DNA of 64,000 nt, taken from Fen-1258 sp947085815 (GTDB lineage Bacteria; Bacteroidota; Ignavibacteria; Ignavibacteriales; Melioribacteraceae). The stretch spans positions 62,001 through 126,000 of the forward strand of contig CAMTXU010000016.1 of NCBI GenBank assembly GCA_947085815.1, written 5' to 3'. The translations under genes were made by a program, and so were the position numbers. This document shows, piece by piece, positions 54,988 to 64,000 of this stretch (within the stretch, counting starts at the first letter, position 1; each line of letters starts with the position of its first letter). The notes under the pieces are model-generated. The model ran no database searches. It worked only from the letters and a program-made list of their open reading frames with translations, and was not told where the DNA came from.

Positions 54988-57333
54988 ATGAAACTAGCCG
55001 AACTTCAAAAAAAAATTGCAGACACTCTTGGAGTCTCAATATCTCAAAAGGAATTATCGTTTGAGATCTTTGTGGATAAGGTTTCCGAAATCTTGCACGA
55101 AGAGATTACACTCAAAGTTCCCAGCGTTGGCTATTTCCAGCTGAAGATAGAATCTGCGAAAAACCTTACTCATCCAATCATTTTTTCTCCTCTGCCGGAA
55201 GATTATTCCCCCTATTCGCGCAGTCTCTATCTAACTATTGATGTAGCTCCGAAAGTTAATCTCAAGCCGGAACTTGATTCAAATATTTTTAGCATAGGTG
55301 TAGGCAAACCTTTATTGCCCCTCTCTATAGATAAAATGCCGGATACCGAGACTTCCTATGCGATGCTGAAAAAATCTATTGAAGAGAGAGTTAAAGAACT
55401 CTTGATGGAGTCCGATCAGATTCCCAATTTTAATATTTGGGATGATTATTATAATTCTCCGGAAAAATATGAGGAGGGGTCTAGAGATGAAACAAAAGCC
55501 CAATTATCAGATCTGACTTCGGATTTAAAATTTAATGATGAACGTATATCGGATAAAATTCAGGAGGCTTTCGGCGATAATTTTAATTTGTTATCAAGCG
55601 ACGCAGATTTTCCGCCCCGGTTGGATTACAATAAATTTTTAAATGAGGAGCAGCCATTAAAGGAAGAAGAACCGAATCTAGAACTAAGTGAAATTTACTC
55701 TTCCGGTGACGAAAAATCGGGTTTGGAATCTATTATTGATGTTTCCTCAGACGAAGAAAAATCGGATCTTAAAAAAATAATTAATGTGACTGCAGAAGAG
55801 GAAAAATCGGATTCGGAACGTAAAGCCGATGATTCATTTTATATAAAAAACGCAGAAACTGAAGAGATAATTGAAATCACTACTCAAGTGGAGGATTTTT
55901 CCGCACTGATAGATTTAGAACTTGATGAAGTCACTACTGAAAACATTTCAATTTCCGATCTGCTTGATGATGACGCTTCGTCTTTAGAGGGCAATCAAAA
56001 CGTTGAAGCAGAAATTACAGAAGCCGAGGAGAGTATTGTTCCTATCGATGAAGTCCTGCCGAAGATACTTGAGGATGAGAAGAGTGAAGAAATTGAGAGT
56101 TTCTCCGAAAATGAGCCCGAACAAATAAATTCTGCTTTCGAAGAATTGCACAAATTGAGTACTGAACTTGAAGAAGAGGAAGTAAAAGAAGAAGAATTTA
56201 GTGAAGAAGCTCAATTTGAGCCTGAAGAGGAAAAAATCGAATGGAATTGGGGTGACGAATTAAGAGAAGAATTTGGTATTCCTACTGCCGAACGAGATGA
56301 CGCTAATTATGAAATGATTAATGAGGATATTTCCGAGAAAGAAGGAGATCTAAAATTAGTTGATGATTTTCTTGATGATGAAAAAACTACTCAAGACTTA
56401 TTCTCGCGGTTGGAAAAGACACTTGAGAGAGAATTAAGTTATCCAGATAAATCAAAACAAAAAATTACGTCTGGAAAATCTGAACCTACTTTTGAAAGGA
56501 ATAAACTAAAAAAAGTTGTAATGGAATTTTCAGGTCCTCCCGCGAAATATGAATTCATTGAAGAACGCCCGTCAGAAAAGGAAAGGCGGATGGCAATAAC
56601 CTTGGTGGACGACAGAGGCGGGACAAAAGATAAAAAAATTTCTGATACGGATGAGGAAATTAGAGAGCAGAGCAGGGACTCATACTTCGGAAAGATGTTC
56701 TTAATCATTTTCGGAGCTTTTATTGTAGTTGGTGCGGTTGTGGTTTTTATTTTAATTAATGGGAATAACGCAAATCAAGTAGCACAAAAATTTAAGCCAG
56801 CCGAGAATGTGCAAGAAGATTTCAAACCGGATGCTGGAAACTCCGCATCATCAATGCAATCAATTCCTAAAATAAACGATGCAAACACTATTACTGATGA
56901 TGATTTTACTGATTTTCCTAGAACTGCCACATCACCGGTGCCGATAAAGGACGCTACCGACAGGCAAATATTTGAAACAATCAAAAAAGAAACGGCAAAG
57001 TTAAAATCATCCAAAAAAGCGAATGAGATTTCGGATGCAAAACAATCTAATCTGAAGTCCGATAATTCGGGCATGAATAAATTAACTGCCTCGGATACGA
57101 AGGTTAGCAATAGAATATTTTACGATGGTAAAAATTATTATCTACAGGTCTCCTCCTGGCCGAATAAAATTAGAGCTGAGGAAGAAGTTATCCGCTTACG
57201 GTCTCTCGGATTTAATGCTTTCATCGTAGAAGCAAATTTGCCTCAGAAAGGGGGCATATGGTATCGAGTTCGTGTAGGTCCATTCATATCTGAAATTGAG
57301 ACCGAAGATTTTCTGAAAAAAAATAATTTGTAA
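54988..57333 (+). CDS. HU/CCDC81-like and SPOR domain membrane protein
   Basis: A 781-residue bitopic protein. The first 100 residues form an HU-like domain (LAELQKKIADTLGVS, VPSVGYFQLKIES). A long acidic region follows (about 130-490), then one membrane helix near 570-592 (MFLIIFGAFIVVGAVVVFIL) and a C-terminal SPOR domain (NYYLQVSSWPNKIRAEEEVIRL, about 710-781). SPOR binds denuded septal glycan; HU-like domains bind DNA. The topology would place HU in the cytoplasm and SPOR in the periplasm. It sits 19 bp before tolQ. Such fusions are known in Bacteroidota; the link to Tol genes here is the noteworthy part. Confidence 0.82.
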   Translation: MKLAELQKKIADTLGVSISQKELSFEIFVDKVSEILHEEITLKVPSVGYFQLKIESAKNLTHPIIFSPLPEDYSPYSRSLYLTIDVAPKVNLKPELDSNIFSIGVGKPLLPLSIDKMPDTETSYAMLKKSIEERVKELLMESDQIPNFNIWDDYYNSPEKYEEGSRDETKAQLSDLTSDLKFNDERISDKIQEAFGDNFNLLSSDADFPPRLDYNKFLNEEQPLKEEEPNLELSEIYSSGDEKSGLESIIDVSSDEEKSDLKKIINVTAEEEKSDSERKADDSFYIKNAETEEIIEITTQVEDFSALIDLELDEVTTENISISDLLDDDASSLEGNQNVEAEITEAEESIVPIDEVLPKILEDEKSEEIESFSENEPEQINSAFEELHKLSTELEEEEVKEEEFSEEAQFEPEEEKIEWNWGDELREEFGIPTAERDDANYEMINEDISEKEGDLKLVDDFLDDEKTTQDLFSRLEKTLERELSYPDKSKQKITSGKSEPTFERNKLKKVVMEFSGPPAKYEFIEERPSEKERRMAITLVDDRGGTKDKKISDTDEEIREQSRDSYFGKMFLIIFGAFIVVGAVVVFILINGNNANQVAQKFKPAENVQEDFKPDAGNSASSMQSIPKINDANTITDDDFTDFPRTATSPVPIKDATDRQIFETIKKETAKLKSSKKANEISDAKQSNLKSDNSGMNKLTASDTKVSNRIFYDGKNYYLQVSSWPNKIRAEEEVIRLRSLGFNAFIVEANLPQKGGIWYRVRVGPFISEIETEDFLKKNNL

Positions 57334-57352
57334 AAATTCCAAAAAGGTTATT

Positions 57353-58000
57353 ATGCAATTGATCGAAATGTTCTTAAAAGGCGGATTTGTGATGTGGCCT
57401 ATCCTTGTTTGTTCTATCATAGCTCTGGCAATCGCAATCGAAAAATTTATTGTCATTCGAAAAGCGAAAATAAATGTACCCGCATTTTCTATTAAGATTC
57501 GGGGGATATTAAAAAAGAAAGATATTGTGGGTGCAATGGGATACTGCATGGAAGAAAAATCTCCGATCTCCAACATAATCCGTCGCGGATTAAAAAAGAT
57601 TAAGTTTGGCAGAAAAAGAGTGTTAGAAGCCATTGAGGTTGCCGGTAAGCAGGAGATAAGCAAACTTGAAAAAGGACTTTCAACACTTGCTACTGTAGCT
57701 GGCGCTGCGCCAATGTTAGGATTTCTTGGAACCGTGACCGGAATGATTGCGGCATTTATGAAAATTCAGGAATTGCAGGGAAGCGCTAGTCCCTCAGATC
57801 TCGCATCGGGAATCTGGGAAGCTCTGCTTACAACCGCATTTGGATTGTTCATCGGAATACCTGCTCTCGCACTGTATAATTATTTTGTTAGCCTCATTAA
57901 AAAAATTGTTCTGGATATGGAACGAGTCGCTACAGATGTTTTGGATGTACTAGACGAAACTGAAAAAGATTTTTCTGATGATGAAGAATTTGAACTATAG
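57353..58000 (+). CDS. TolQ/ExbB-family proton channel subunit
   Basis: A 215-residue MotA/TolQ/ExbB protein with three membrane helices (near 10-30, 120-145 and 165-190). The large cytoplasmic loop and the GAAPMLGFLGTVTGMIAAFMKIQ motif are typical. With the next gene it forms the proton-driven motor energising TonB or TolA. It starts 19 bp after the HU-SPOR gene; the next gene follows after 8 bp. Confidence 0.93.
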   Translation: MQLIEMFLKGGFVMWPILVCSIIALAIAIEKFIVIRKAKINVPAFSIKIRGILKKKDIVGAMGYCMEEKSPISNIIRRGLKKIKFGRKRVLEAIEVAGKQEISKLEKGLSTLATVAGAAPMLGFLGTVTGMIAAFMKIQELQGSASPSDLASGIWEALLTTAFGLFIGIPALALYNYFVSLIKKIVLDMERVATDVLDVLDETEKDFSDDEEFEL

Positions 58001-58008
58001 GAGCCAGA

Positions 58009-58413
58009 ATGAAAATTGAATCTTCTCATCGCGTAATTAATATGTTTAATTTTTCGTCGTTGACTGATATAGTGATGCTGCTCCTGATTTTTTTCCTTTT
58101 ATCGTCTCAGTTTGTAATGCAGACCGGCGTAAAGGTAAAATTACCGGGAGCTAAAAATAACGAACAAGCGCAGCCGACAAATTTTTCGGTAACAATTACA
58201 GATAAGAACAAAATATATGTTGGAAACGAAGAAGTTGGTATGGCGTCTTTAGGTGCAAAGCTTTCCTCCGCAAGAAATTCTAATGTGAATGAAACTCTTA
58301 CTATCAGAGCAGATAAATCCGTTAAGATAGATTTAATTATCCAGGTGTTAGACGCGGCTAAAGGAATTGGTATAGATAAATTTACAATACAAACAGAAAA
58401 AATTTCTTTCTAA
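58009..58413 (+). CDS. TolR/ExbD-family protein
   Basis: A 134-residue ExbD/TolR protein. One membrane helix near 18-38 starts SLTDIVMLLLIFFLLSSQF; the acidic residue in TDIVML is the conserved proton-path Asp. The periplasmic part ends in IQTEKISF. GGAGCC stands before the ATG, 8 bp behind tolQ. It overlaps the tonB-like gene by one base. Confidence 0.92.
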   Translation: MKIESSHRVINMFNFSSLTDIVMLLLIFFLLSSQFVMQTGVKVKLPGAKNNEQAQPTNFSVTITDKNKIYVGNEEVGMASLGAKLSSARNSNVNETLTIRADKSVKIDLIIQVLDAAKGIGIDKFTIQTEKISF

Positions 58414-59102
58414 TGCAAATTAAAGAACCAAGAAATATCTCCTATATTGCTTCAATTTCATTTCATCTATTACTTGCGGTACTATTTTTATTTATAAAGA
58501 TATCAACAGATTCTCCGGCGGAGGATTATCTATTGGTCGGTTTCGGATCTGGCAGCGGGTTAGGCAACCCGAGTGCAGTTGGAACAACAAAAACGGTTGA
58601 TGAAAATAAATCGAAGCCGGAAAAAACTCTCGATAAAAAAGAGAAATTGAAAAACGTTGATCTCCCCAAAGCAGTTAGGACAGATGATAATAATATAATC
58701 GCGAAAACTGAAAAGGAGAAAGCAAAAGAAGAACTTACTGATTCCAAGGTTAAGCCTATTGTGAAAGGGGAGAATAGAAAAACGGGAAGTGAAATAGGCG
58801 GTGAAGGTGACGGCGGGTTTGGATTTGAACTTGATTTTGGCGGTAAAGGTCAACGAAGAATTTATAGTTACAATTTGCCCGATTATCCCGAAGGTGTTGC
58901 TAAAGAGATTGACGTTAAATTAAGATTTACAATTCTGCCGGACGGAACCGTCAGTAAAATTATTCCCCTTATTAAAGCCGATGCGAGACTTGAATTCGCC
59001 GCGGTCAATTCATTGCGGCAGTGGCGTTTCGAACCAATTCCACCTAACGCGAAACAAGTCGATCAAACCGTGGTAATTACATTCCCTTATCGTCTTCAGT
59101 AG
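58413..59102 (+). CDS. TonB/TolA-like energy transducer
   Basis: A 229-residue transducer: one membrane helix near 10-30, a charged and Lys-rich linker (KSKPEKTLDKKEKLK, residues 67-120), and a TonB-C domain from about 150 (LPDYPEGVAKEIDVKLRFTILPDGTVSKI) to the end. It would link the TolQ-TolR motor to outer-membrane partners. Its C-terminus overlaps the minus-strand gene at 59077 by 26 bp. Confidence 0.9.
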   Translation: MQIKEPRNISYIASISFHLLLAVLFLFIKISTDSPAEDYLLVGFGSGSGLGNPSAVGTTKTVDENKSKPEKTLDKKEKLKNVDLPKAVRTDDNNIIAKTEKEKAKEELTDSKVKPIVKGENRKTGSEIGGEGDGGFGFELDFGGKGQRRIYSYNLPDYPEGVAKEIDVKLRFTILPDGTVSKIIPLIKADARLEFAAVNSLRQWRFEPIPPNAKQVDQTVVITFPYRLQ

Positions 59103-59391
59103 TAATTGGCGATTGACCGTGATCTTCTTTGTAATAAAATCTGTAAAAAAAATATTCCGCTAAGGCAAGAATAGTTAGAGAGATCGCATCTGCATCGAAA
59201 TGAATGCCAAATCCTTTAGCATCAATTACTAACTTTACAAGAGATGTAGAAATTGACCAGCCGACAGCGAATAATACAATTATCAATGCAAGATTAATGA
59301 AGGCTGAAGAGAGGGATTCATCCTGCCATTTCTTTGTAAAAACAACAGCGACAAATACTATATGTGCGCTGAATATTAATGCTGAGATCAT
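59077..59391 (-). CDS. Small membrane protein, unknown function
   Basis: A 104-residue protein with three predicted membrane helices and a charged tail (YKEDHGQSPITTEDDKGM). I do not recognise it. It is the last of four minus-strand genes and its end overlaps the convergent TonB-like gene by 26 bp. Coding status is supported by the tight spacing (3 bp) to the next gene. Confidence 0.55.
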   Translation of the reverse strand: MISALIFSAHIVFVAVVFTKKWQDESLSSAFINLALIIVLFAVGWSISTSLVKLVIDAKGFGIHFDADAISLTILALAEYFFYRFYYKEDHGQSPITTEDDKGM

Positions 59392-59394
59392 TTT

Positions 59395-59910
59395 CTAAAA
59401 TTCGTTTTTTGTAGTGTTAATTCTACTGTTAATTATTTGTGCTCCTATTAATCCACCAACAGCGCCAAAAATTGAGTTTACCATAAAATTATTTACCAGA
59501 ACTGAAAAAGTGTAGAGTACAGAAAATCCGGTTGATAATATATCTTCGCGGACTCTTTGAAAAAGGGTTAGCACTTCATTTTTTATCTCCGGACCCACGG
59601 GGAAATTATTTATCATCCGCTGGAGTTCAGGGAATGTTGAAATAATATCGTTTTGTTTTGTAATAAAAGTAATAAATATTTCTAAAAAGCTCCCGAATAG
59701 AGCGGCGTAAAGTCCGGTTACAAGTCCAAAAAGTAGAGCATTCTTTGTCGTAATCCTCGAAGTACTTTTCGTAGCGCGTTGATTTAGCAGAAGAGAGATA
59801 AATGAAGCGAAAGGCAAAATAAAACAACATGAAAAACTTCTTAGAAGTGGTACAATTTGTAGTACTCCGGCGCCAAAACCGCAGACTAATGAGGACATAT
59901 ATTTTTTCAC
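59395..59910 (-). CDS. Membrane protein, unknown function
   Basis: A 171-residue membrane protein with a Gly-rich start (MSSLVCGFGAGVLQIVPLLRSFSC) and about four helices; a charged segment FPELQRMINNFPVGPEIKNEV lies between. It belongs to the minus-strand operon, 7 bp after the DUF2085 gene. Family not recognised; its start resembles small-molecule permease-like domains. Confidence 0.6.
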   Translation of the reverse strand: MKKYMSSLVCGFGAGVLQIVPLLRSFSCCFILPFASFISLLLNQRATKSTSRITTKNALLFGLVTGLYAALFGSFLEIFITFITKQNDIISTFPELQRMINNFPVGPEIKNEVLTLFQRVREDILSTGFSVLYTFSVLVNNFMVNSIFGAVGGLIGAQIINSRINTTKNEF

Positions 59911-59917
59911 AGGAGAC

Positions 59918-60370
59918 TCAATTTTTCAATTCTAGAATTAGATTATTCAAACCTTCGTAAAGATATAAAAATCCTACTGAACCTAAAAGAAATCCAGTGA
60001 TGAATGCAATCGGTTTTGAATAATGATAAATATTTAGTGAATACAGGATTACATCTAAAATCATAGGGGTCGCTGCTAGAAATAAAAATTTGATATGAGG
60101 TTTTTTCCAGGAATTTTGGAAAACAAAAAAGAGAGATGAAAATAACAACCCAAGATATGTTCCGGTGCAGCGAGCACATGTTAATGTTCCTCCATGATCA
60201 AATAGAAGTAGTTTTGCTCTCTCTTGATGACAAACAAGTGAGTAAGTCTTCTGGAGAAATGGAAGTCCAAATAGTAAATGGCTATCAAAGTTTATAAACC
60301 ATTCAAGAAAGATACCCGCGCACCAGACGGTTAGAAGAATGAAGATCATTAGTCTAAATGGAAACCGCAT
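59918..60370 (-). CDS. DUF2085 family membrane protein
   Basis: A 150-residue DUF2085 protein. The conserved motifs SLVCHQERAKLL and LTCARCTGTYLG are present, with about four helices. The Cys/His pattern may bind a metal or cofactor. It lies 9 bp after the propeller gene in the same operon. Function is unknown. Confidence 0.82.
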   Translation of the reverse strand: MRFPFRLMIFILLTVWCAGIFLEWFINFDSHLLFGLPFLQKTYSLVCHQERAKLLLFDHGGTLTCARCTGTYLGLLFSSLFFVFQNSWKKPHIKFLFLAATPMILDVILYSLNIYHYSKPIAFITGFLLGSVGFLYLYEGLNNLILELKN

Positions 60371-60379
60371 CTTTTTACC

Positions 60380-61240
60380 TTAATCCTTTGTTGCAGATTG
60401 GTAAATCAAAATAGTATTCTCCGTTAAAAGATAGAGTTTGGAATTAAAAAAAACAGCGTCTATAATTTCTTCTTCAACAGTTTGCAAAAAGTTGACCGGG
60501 ATAAAGTTTGCGGAATCAAAATTAGCCTCGTCTATCAGGACAATTTGAGATTTGCTGTTTATGCAAATTTTCCGAAAAGCCGAATTAATATTATCCGGCA
60601 CAAAAGGTAGTTTTATTTTTTTTATTCCATTCCCAAACTGATCGAATATAACTAAATACTGTGAATCCAAAACCAAAAGATTTGTGTTTGTTAGAACAAA
60701 ATGTTTTGGAGCCGTCAATGAAAAAGAGCCGGCATCATAACCGCCAATGTTGGACTGAAACTCTCTGCGAGCATTATATTTTACAATTCGAATATTATCC
60801 GAATCAAGTATGTATAAATCTCCTTGCGTTGAAACAGCTGAACCGGTGGGATATCGAAATTTGCTTCTCTCGTCGTCCAAATTTTGAGTCGAAAACTGAG
60901 AGAGAAAATTTAGATCCTTATCGAATAATTGAATGCGATTATTATTCTTGTCGCAGACATAGACATTTAACGTATTCGCGAAAACGTCGGAAGGATTGTC
61001 GAAAGAAGATTCTGTCCAACCGTATCCTCCAATGGTCTTAATTACTTTACCGAGAGTATCAATTTTCATTATCTCATTAATTCCAACATCCGCAACATAA
61101 AAATATCCCGCAGCGTTCATAGAGAAGGAGCTTGCGGAGTTAAAAGTACCAATTTGGCCTGACTGGATAAAAGTCTGTGCCTTAAATTCCTTCGAACATG
61201 ATAAAAAAAGTAATATTAACAGGTAATCTCTTAAACTCAT
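60380..61240 (-). CDS. NHL/six-bladed beta-propeller lipoprotein
   Basis: A 286-residue protein with a lipoprotein signal (lipobox LFLSC, residue 15) and repeated propeller blades such as MNAAGYFYVADVGINEIMKID and TQGDLYILDSDNIRIVKYN. It begins the minus-strand operon and shares a divergent promoter region with the repeat lipoprotein. Such propellers often bind ligands at the cell surface; substrate unknown. Confidence 0.82.
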   Translation of the reverse strand: MSLRDYLLILLFLSCSKEFKAQTFIQSGQIGTFNSASSFSMNAAGYFYVADVGINEIMKIDTLGKVIKTIGGYGWTESSFDNPSDVFANTLNVYVCDKNNNRIQLFDKDLNFLSQFSTQNLDDERSKFRYPTGSAVSTQGDLYILDSDNIRIVKYNARREFQSNIGGYDAGSFSLTAPKHFVLTNTNLLVLDSQYLVIFDQFGNGIKKIKLPFVPDNINSAFRKICINSKSQIVLIDEANFDSANFIPVNFLQTVEEEIIDAVFFNSKLYLLTENTILIYQSATKD

Positions 61241-61331
61241 GGGCTCCTCACTTCGATAATAAGTTGATTTCTTTAATAAAGTTAGGCATACTTTCTGAAA
61301 GAATTTTCTTATTAAAAATAGTGAAATTTAT

Positions 61332-61339
61332 TAACTTTG
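61332..61339 (+). promoter_or_regulatory. Promoter -7 box TAACTTTG
   Basis: A perfect TAnnTTTG box 44 bp before the repeat lipoprotein ATG; no clear TTG 20 bp upstream. Confidence 0.35.
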
Positions 61340-61382
61340 CTTAGGACAGAATGTCCATACCAAACAAAACTTCGAGGAAGCG

Positions 61383-64000
61383 ATGCGAAGACTAATATTT
61401 GTATCAATTATTACTCTAATTATTTTTTCCTCATGTGAACTTAAAGACGAAGCTCCTTCCAGTGTAGTCGATCCAACTCCAACAGTTGTAGCTTTAGCCG
61501 TTGTTGCACCAAATGGAGGAGAACTATTAGCTGAAGGTTCCTCCTATCAAATTCAATGGACCGGCACCGGAATGACTCATGTAAAAATTCAGTATTCTGT
61601 TGATAACGGAACAAGCTGGGGTTTAGTTAAAGACAGCGTAAAAAATACCGGGGTCTATGATTGGTTCCCTGTACCAAATTCAATCTCTAATCAGTGTAGA
61701 ATTAGAATTGCAAGTGTAGATGGAATGAGTTCTGATGTGAGTGATAAGAATTTTTCCATTATCAAGAATTCGAATGAAAGTCTAAAAATAAATTCACCGA
61801 ACGGTGGAGAATCTTGGGAAGCAGGATCCGCAAAACAAATTAAGTGGTACAGTTCCGGTCTCGATTCTGTAAAAATAGAATACACAACAAACAATGGTCA
61901 ACGCTGGAATTTAATTGCCGTTGATAAGAAAAATACGGGCATCTATTATTGGGAACCGGTGCCGAATACACCATCAACTCTTGCAAAGGTTAGAATAATG
62001 GATGCAAAGGATGGCGTACCTTCTGTGGAGAGTGCAAATACTTTTGAAATTTTACCGGAACCGATAATTAAAATTTTATCACCGAACGGAGGTGAAAAAC
62101 TTATTTCCGGTACTTCCAGAAGAATTGAGTGGTTATCAGAAAATATTCAAAACGTTAAACTCGCGTACACAACTAATAATGGTTACAGTTGGGTCACAAT
62201 AGCTCAGTCAACTCCTTCAACAGGATTTTATACTTGGAATCCCATCCCCGATGTTCTCTCGAATCTTTGTAAAATTCGAGTTTACGATGCATCCGATGGA
62301 GAGCCTTCCGATGCTTCGGATAGCGTATTTACTATTACAAATCAAGCCTTCAAATCGGTAAAAGTTATTTATCCCAATGGCGGTGAAAGATGGATTGCAG
62401 GTTCAACCCAGAATATTACCTGGGAAGCCGATGGTATTCAAAACATGAAGATTGATTACACTACAAATAGCGGTGTAACCTGGAATACAGTAGTTGTAAG
62501 CACTCCAAATACAAAATTTTATTCATGGACTTTAATCCCCAGTCTCACATCTGATAATTGCAAAATAAGAGTTAGTGATGCCTCGGACGCAACATTTTTT
62601 GATGAGAGTGATAATTTCTATTCAATGACTCCTACACCAAAGATTACAATTACATCTCCTAATGGCGGCGAGTACTGGCAAAGCGGTTCTAATCAAGAGA
62701 TAAGATGGGTCTCGGAAAATATACAGAATGTGAAAATCGAATTTACATCTGACGGTGGAGCTAACTGGAGTACAATCGTTAATTCCACTACAACAAATAC
62801 AGGAACATATCCTTGGATAAATATTCCAAGTATGCATTCTCTGCAATGCAAAATCAAAATTACCGACGCGAAATACGGAAGTCCAACAGATCAATCCGAT
62901 AATAATTTTACTATTTCCAATCAGATAACAAAATCTATTAAAGTGCTCTCACCCAACGGAGGAGAAGATTGGGAAGCCGGAACTAAACAAAATATTACGT
63001 GGAATTCTGCAGGCATTAGTAAAGTGAAAATTGAGTTCTCTACTAACAAAGGCGCAACCTGGACGGTACTTTCGGATAGTTTAGCCGGCGGTGCGTATGA
63101 ATGGAGTCTCTCCGAATCCTTGAATTCAACTCAATGTCAGGTCCGTTTGAGTGATTACCGGGACATCCAGGTTTCTGATGTAAGTGATGCAATATTTACA
63201 ATCTCGCCAAGGAAATACATCTTTGTTACTCAGCCTCGAGGACCAGTTACATATAAAGATAGTGACGTGATTGACATTGTGTGGGAATCTTCAGGCATTA
63301 AAACTGTTGGAATAAAGTTCACGCATACTAATGGTGTCGCAAAATATCCTGATATACCCGACTTCTACATATTAGTGGATAAGGTAGCAAATCAGGGACA
63401 TTTCAAAACTAGTTTTTCAATTCCTTCCGATCAGTACTATGTTGTAGTTTATAATGCAGATGAAGGAGCCAATAAAACACCAAGCGCTCGCAACATTGGT
63501 AATTTTACAATAACAAAAACCGCTGTTTCTTCAATTACAGTATTAACGCCAAACGGCGGTGAACAATGGTTGGGTAATGAGGCGAATGTTTCTTCAAACG
63601 ATTTTCAAAAATATCATCCTTATGAAATTAGATGGAATGGAACTAATCTAAATAAAGTTAAAATTGAGTGGACCACAAACGGAGGAGGAAGCTGGTATGT
63701 AGTTCCAGGTGCCGATAGCACAGAAAACGATGGAAGTTTTGTATGGGCTCCCGGAAGGTTGGAAAATCCGGTTAAGCCTGATAGTTCCGATAATTGCAGA
63801 ATTAGAATCAGTTCTGCAGATAAAAATGCGCCCCCAGTTACCGATATGACTGATGGATTTTTCTCTATTCATAAAAGTAAAAAGGTAAGAGTAGAATTTC
63901 CGAATAATGGTGAAGATTTTTGGCCGCCAATCGATTTTACACAATCAACAATAAATTGGCCTATGGGGATAAGATGGACAAGTTATGCTGTTGGCTTTGT
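61383..64000 (+). CDS. Large repeat-rich surface lipoprotein (partial, runs off the window)
   Basis: An open frame of at least 872 codons from ATG 61383 (GAGGAAG upstream) to the window end, with no stop. A lipobox (IIFSSC, residue 18) follows the signal MRRLIFVSIITLI. The rest is tandem Ig-like domains of about 95-98 residues, each starting with PNGGExW and containing IxW, KIxYTTNxGxxW, YxWxxIP and CKIRVxDA. Repeat starts are near 61511, 61800, 62085, 62376, 62661, 62955, a diverged one near 63240, then 63552 and 63901. This NGGE repeat family is common in surface or T9SS-exported proteins. The 3' end, and any sorting domain, lies beyond 64000. Confidence 0.9.
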   Translation, partial: MRRLIFVSIITLIIFSSCELKDEAPSSVVDPTPTVVALAVVAPNGGELLAEGSSYQIQWTGTGMTHVKIQYSVDNGTSWGLVKDSVKNTGVYDWFPVPNSISNQCRIRIASVDGMSSDVSDKNFSIIKNSNESLKINSPNGGESWEAGSAKQIKWYSSGLDSVKIEYTTNNGQRWNLIAVDKKNTGIYYWEPVPNTPSTLAKVRIMDAKDGVPSVESANTFEILPEPIIKILSPNGGEKLISGTSRRIEWLSENIQNVKLAYTTNNGYSWVTIAQSTPSTGFYTWNPIPDVLSNLCKIRVYDASDGEPSDASDSVFTITNQAFKSVKVIYPNGGERWIAGSTQNITWEADGIQNMKIDYTTNSGVTWNTVVVSTPNTKFYSWTLIPSLTSDNCKIRVSDASDATFFDESDNFYSMTPTPKITITSPNGGEYWQSGSNQEIRWVSENIQNVKIEFTSDGGANWSTIVNSTTTNTGTYPWINIPSMHSLQCKIKITDAKYGSPTDQSDNNFTISNQITKSIKVLSPNGGEDWEAGTKQNITWNSAGISKVKIEFSTNKGATWTVLSDSLAGGAYEWSLSESLNSTQCQVRLSDYRDIQVSDVSDAIFTISPRKYIFVTQPRGPVTYKDSDVIDIVWESSGIKTVGIKFTHTNGVAKYPDIPDFYILVDKVANQGHFKTSFSIPSDQYYVVVYNADEGANKTPSARNIGNFTITKTAVSSITVLTPNGGEQWLGNEANVSSNDFQKYHPYEIRWNGTNLNKVKIEWTTNGGGSWYVVPGADSTENDGSFVWAPGRLENPVKPDSSDNCRIRISSADKNAPPVTDMTDGFFSIHKSKKVRVEFPNNGEDFWPPIDFTQSTINWPMGIRWTSYAVGF

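Overview
The window is AT-rich, densely packed bacterial chromosome, most likely from a member of the Ignavibacteria or a close relative in the Bacteroidota/Chlorobiota superphylum. This is inferred from several things seen together: promoter-like TTG-N20-TAnnTTTG boxes, a short Bacteroidota-style primary sigma factor, many lipoproteins, a TonB receptor, a DUF5686 protein, an HU-SPOR protein beside tolQ/tolR-like genes, a LysW amino-acid pathway, and a pterin cluster of the kind known from Chlorobium relatives. Almost all genes are on the + strand. The minus-strand genes are an M28 peptidase, a Spy-like protein and a four-gene operon near the right end.

Layout. 1-2.7 kb: a putative PIN toxin pair, two EutN/CcmL microcompartment pentamer genes, a primary-type sigma factor and an NlpC/P60 lipoprotein. 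2.8-3.9 kb: scar tissue made of fumC and nlpC fragments plus a broken HEPN/MNT toxin-antitoxin pair. 4-13.8 kb: fumarase, small metabolic genes, acyl-CoA synthetase, methionyl-tRNA synthetase and an orphan DNA methyltransferase. 13.9-19 kb: three parvulin-type periplasmic chaperones and a MoxR ATPase. 19.1-21.1 kb: a dead restriction-modification pair with a YhdJ-like methyltransferase. 21-28.5 kb: an M23 peptidase, then lysW (55 codons), homocitrate synthase, lysX, lysY, a class II glutamine amidotransferase, lysZ and lysJ. 28.5-29.4 kb: a REP-associated transposase (RAYT) remnant split by a palindromic element. 29.5-34 kb: nuoABCDEF. 34-43 kb: an HDOD protein, TonB receptor, DUF5686 protein and M28 peptidase, with mirrored palindromic repeats on either side of the DUF5686 gene. 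43.5-47 kb: dodecin, two peroxiredoxins, and a PTPS-folE-SDR pterin cluster. 47-49.3 kb: an ECF sigma/anti-sigma system with two Spy-like proteins. 49.3 kb: tRNA-Leu(GAG). 49.6-59.1 kb: a cell-envelope cluster (TPR protein, barrel protein, HU-SPOR protein, TolQ, TolR, TonB). 59-61.2 kb: a minus-strand membrane/propeller operon. 61.4 kb to the end: a long repeat-rich surface lipoprotein that leaves the window still open.

How the genes work together. The lys cluster would build lysine (or a related amino acid) on the carrier protein LysW; the releasing hydrolase LysK is not in the window. The pterin trio has the three activities expected for tetrahydrobiopterin-type synthesis. The envelope cluster suggests trans-envelope energy coupling tied to peptidoglycan through SPOR and possibly to the nucleoid through HU. 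Accessory genes (two defence or toxin modules, the RAYT) are all broken, and several families of palindromic repeats fill the intergenic gaps. No intact mobile element, CRISPR array or phage was seen. The most unusual observations are the amidotransferase inside the LysW operon, the pterin cluster with a eukaryote-type PTPS motif, the HU-SPOR/Tol neighbourhood and the nested palindromic repeats.
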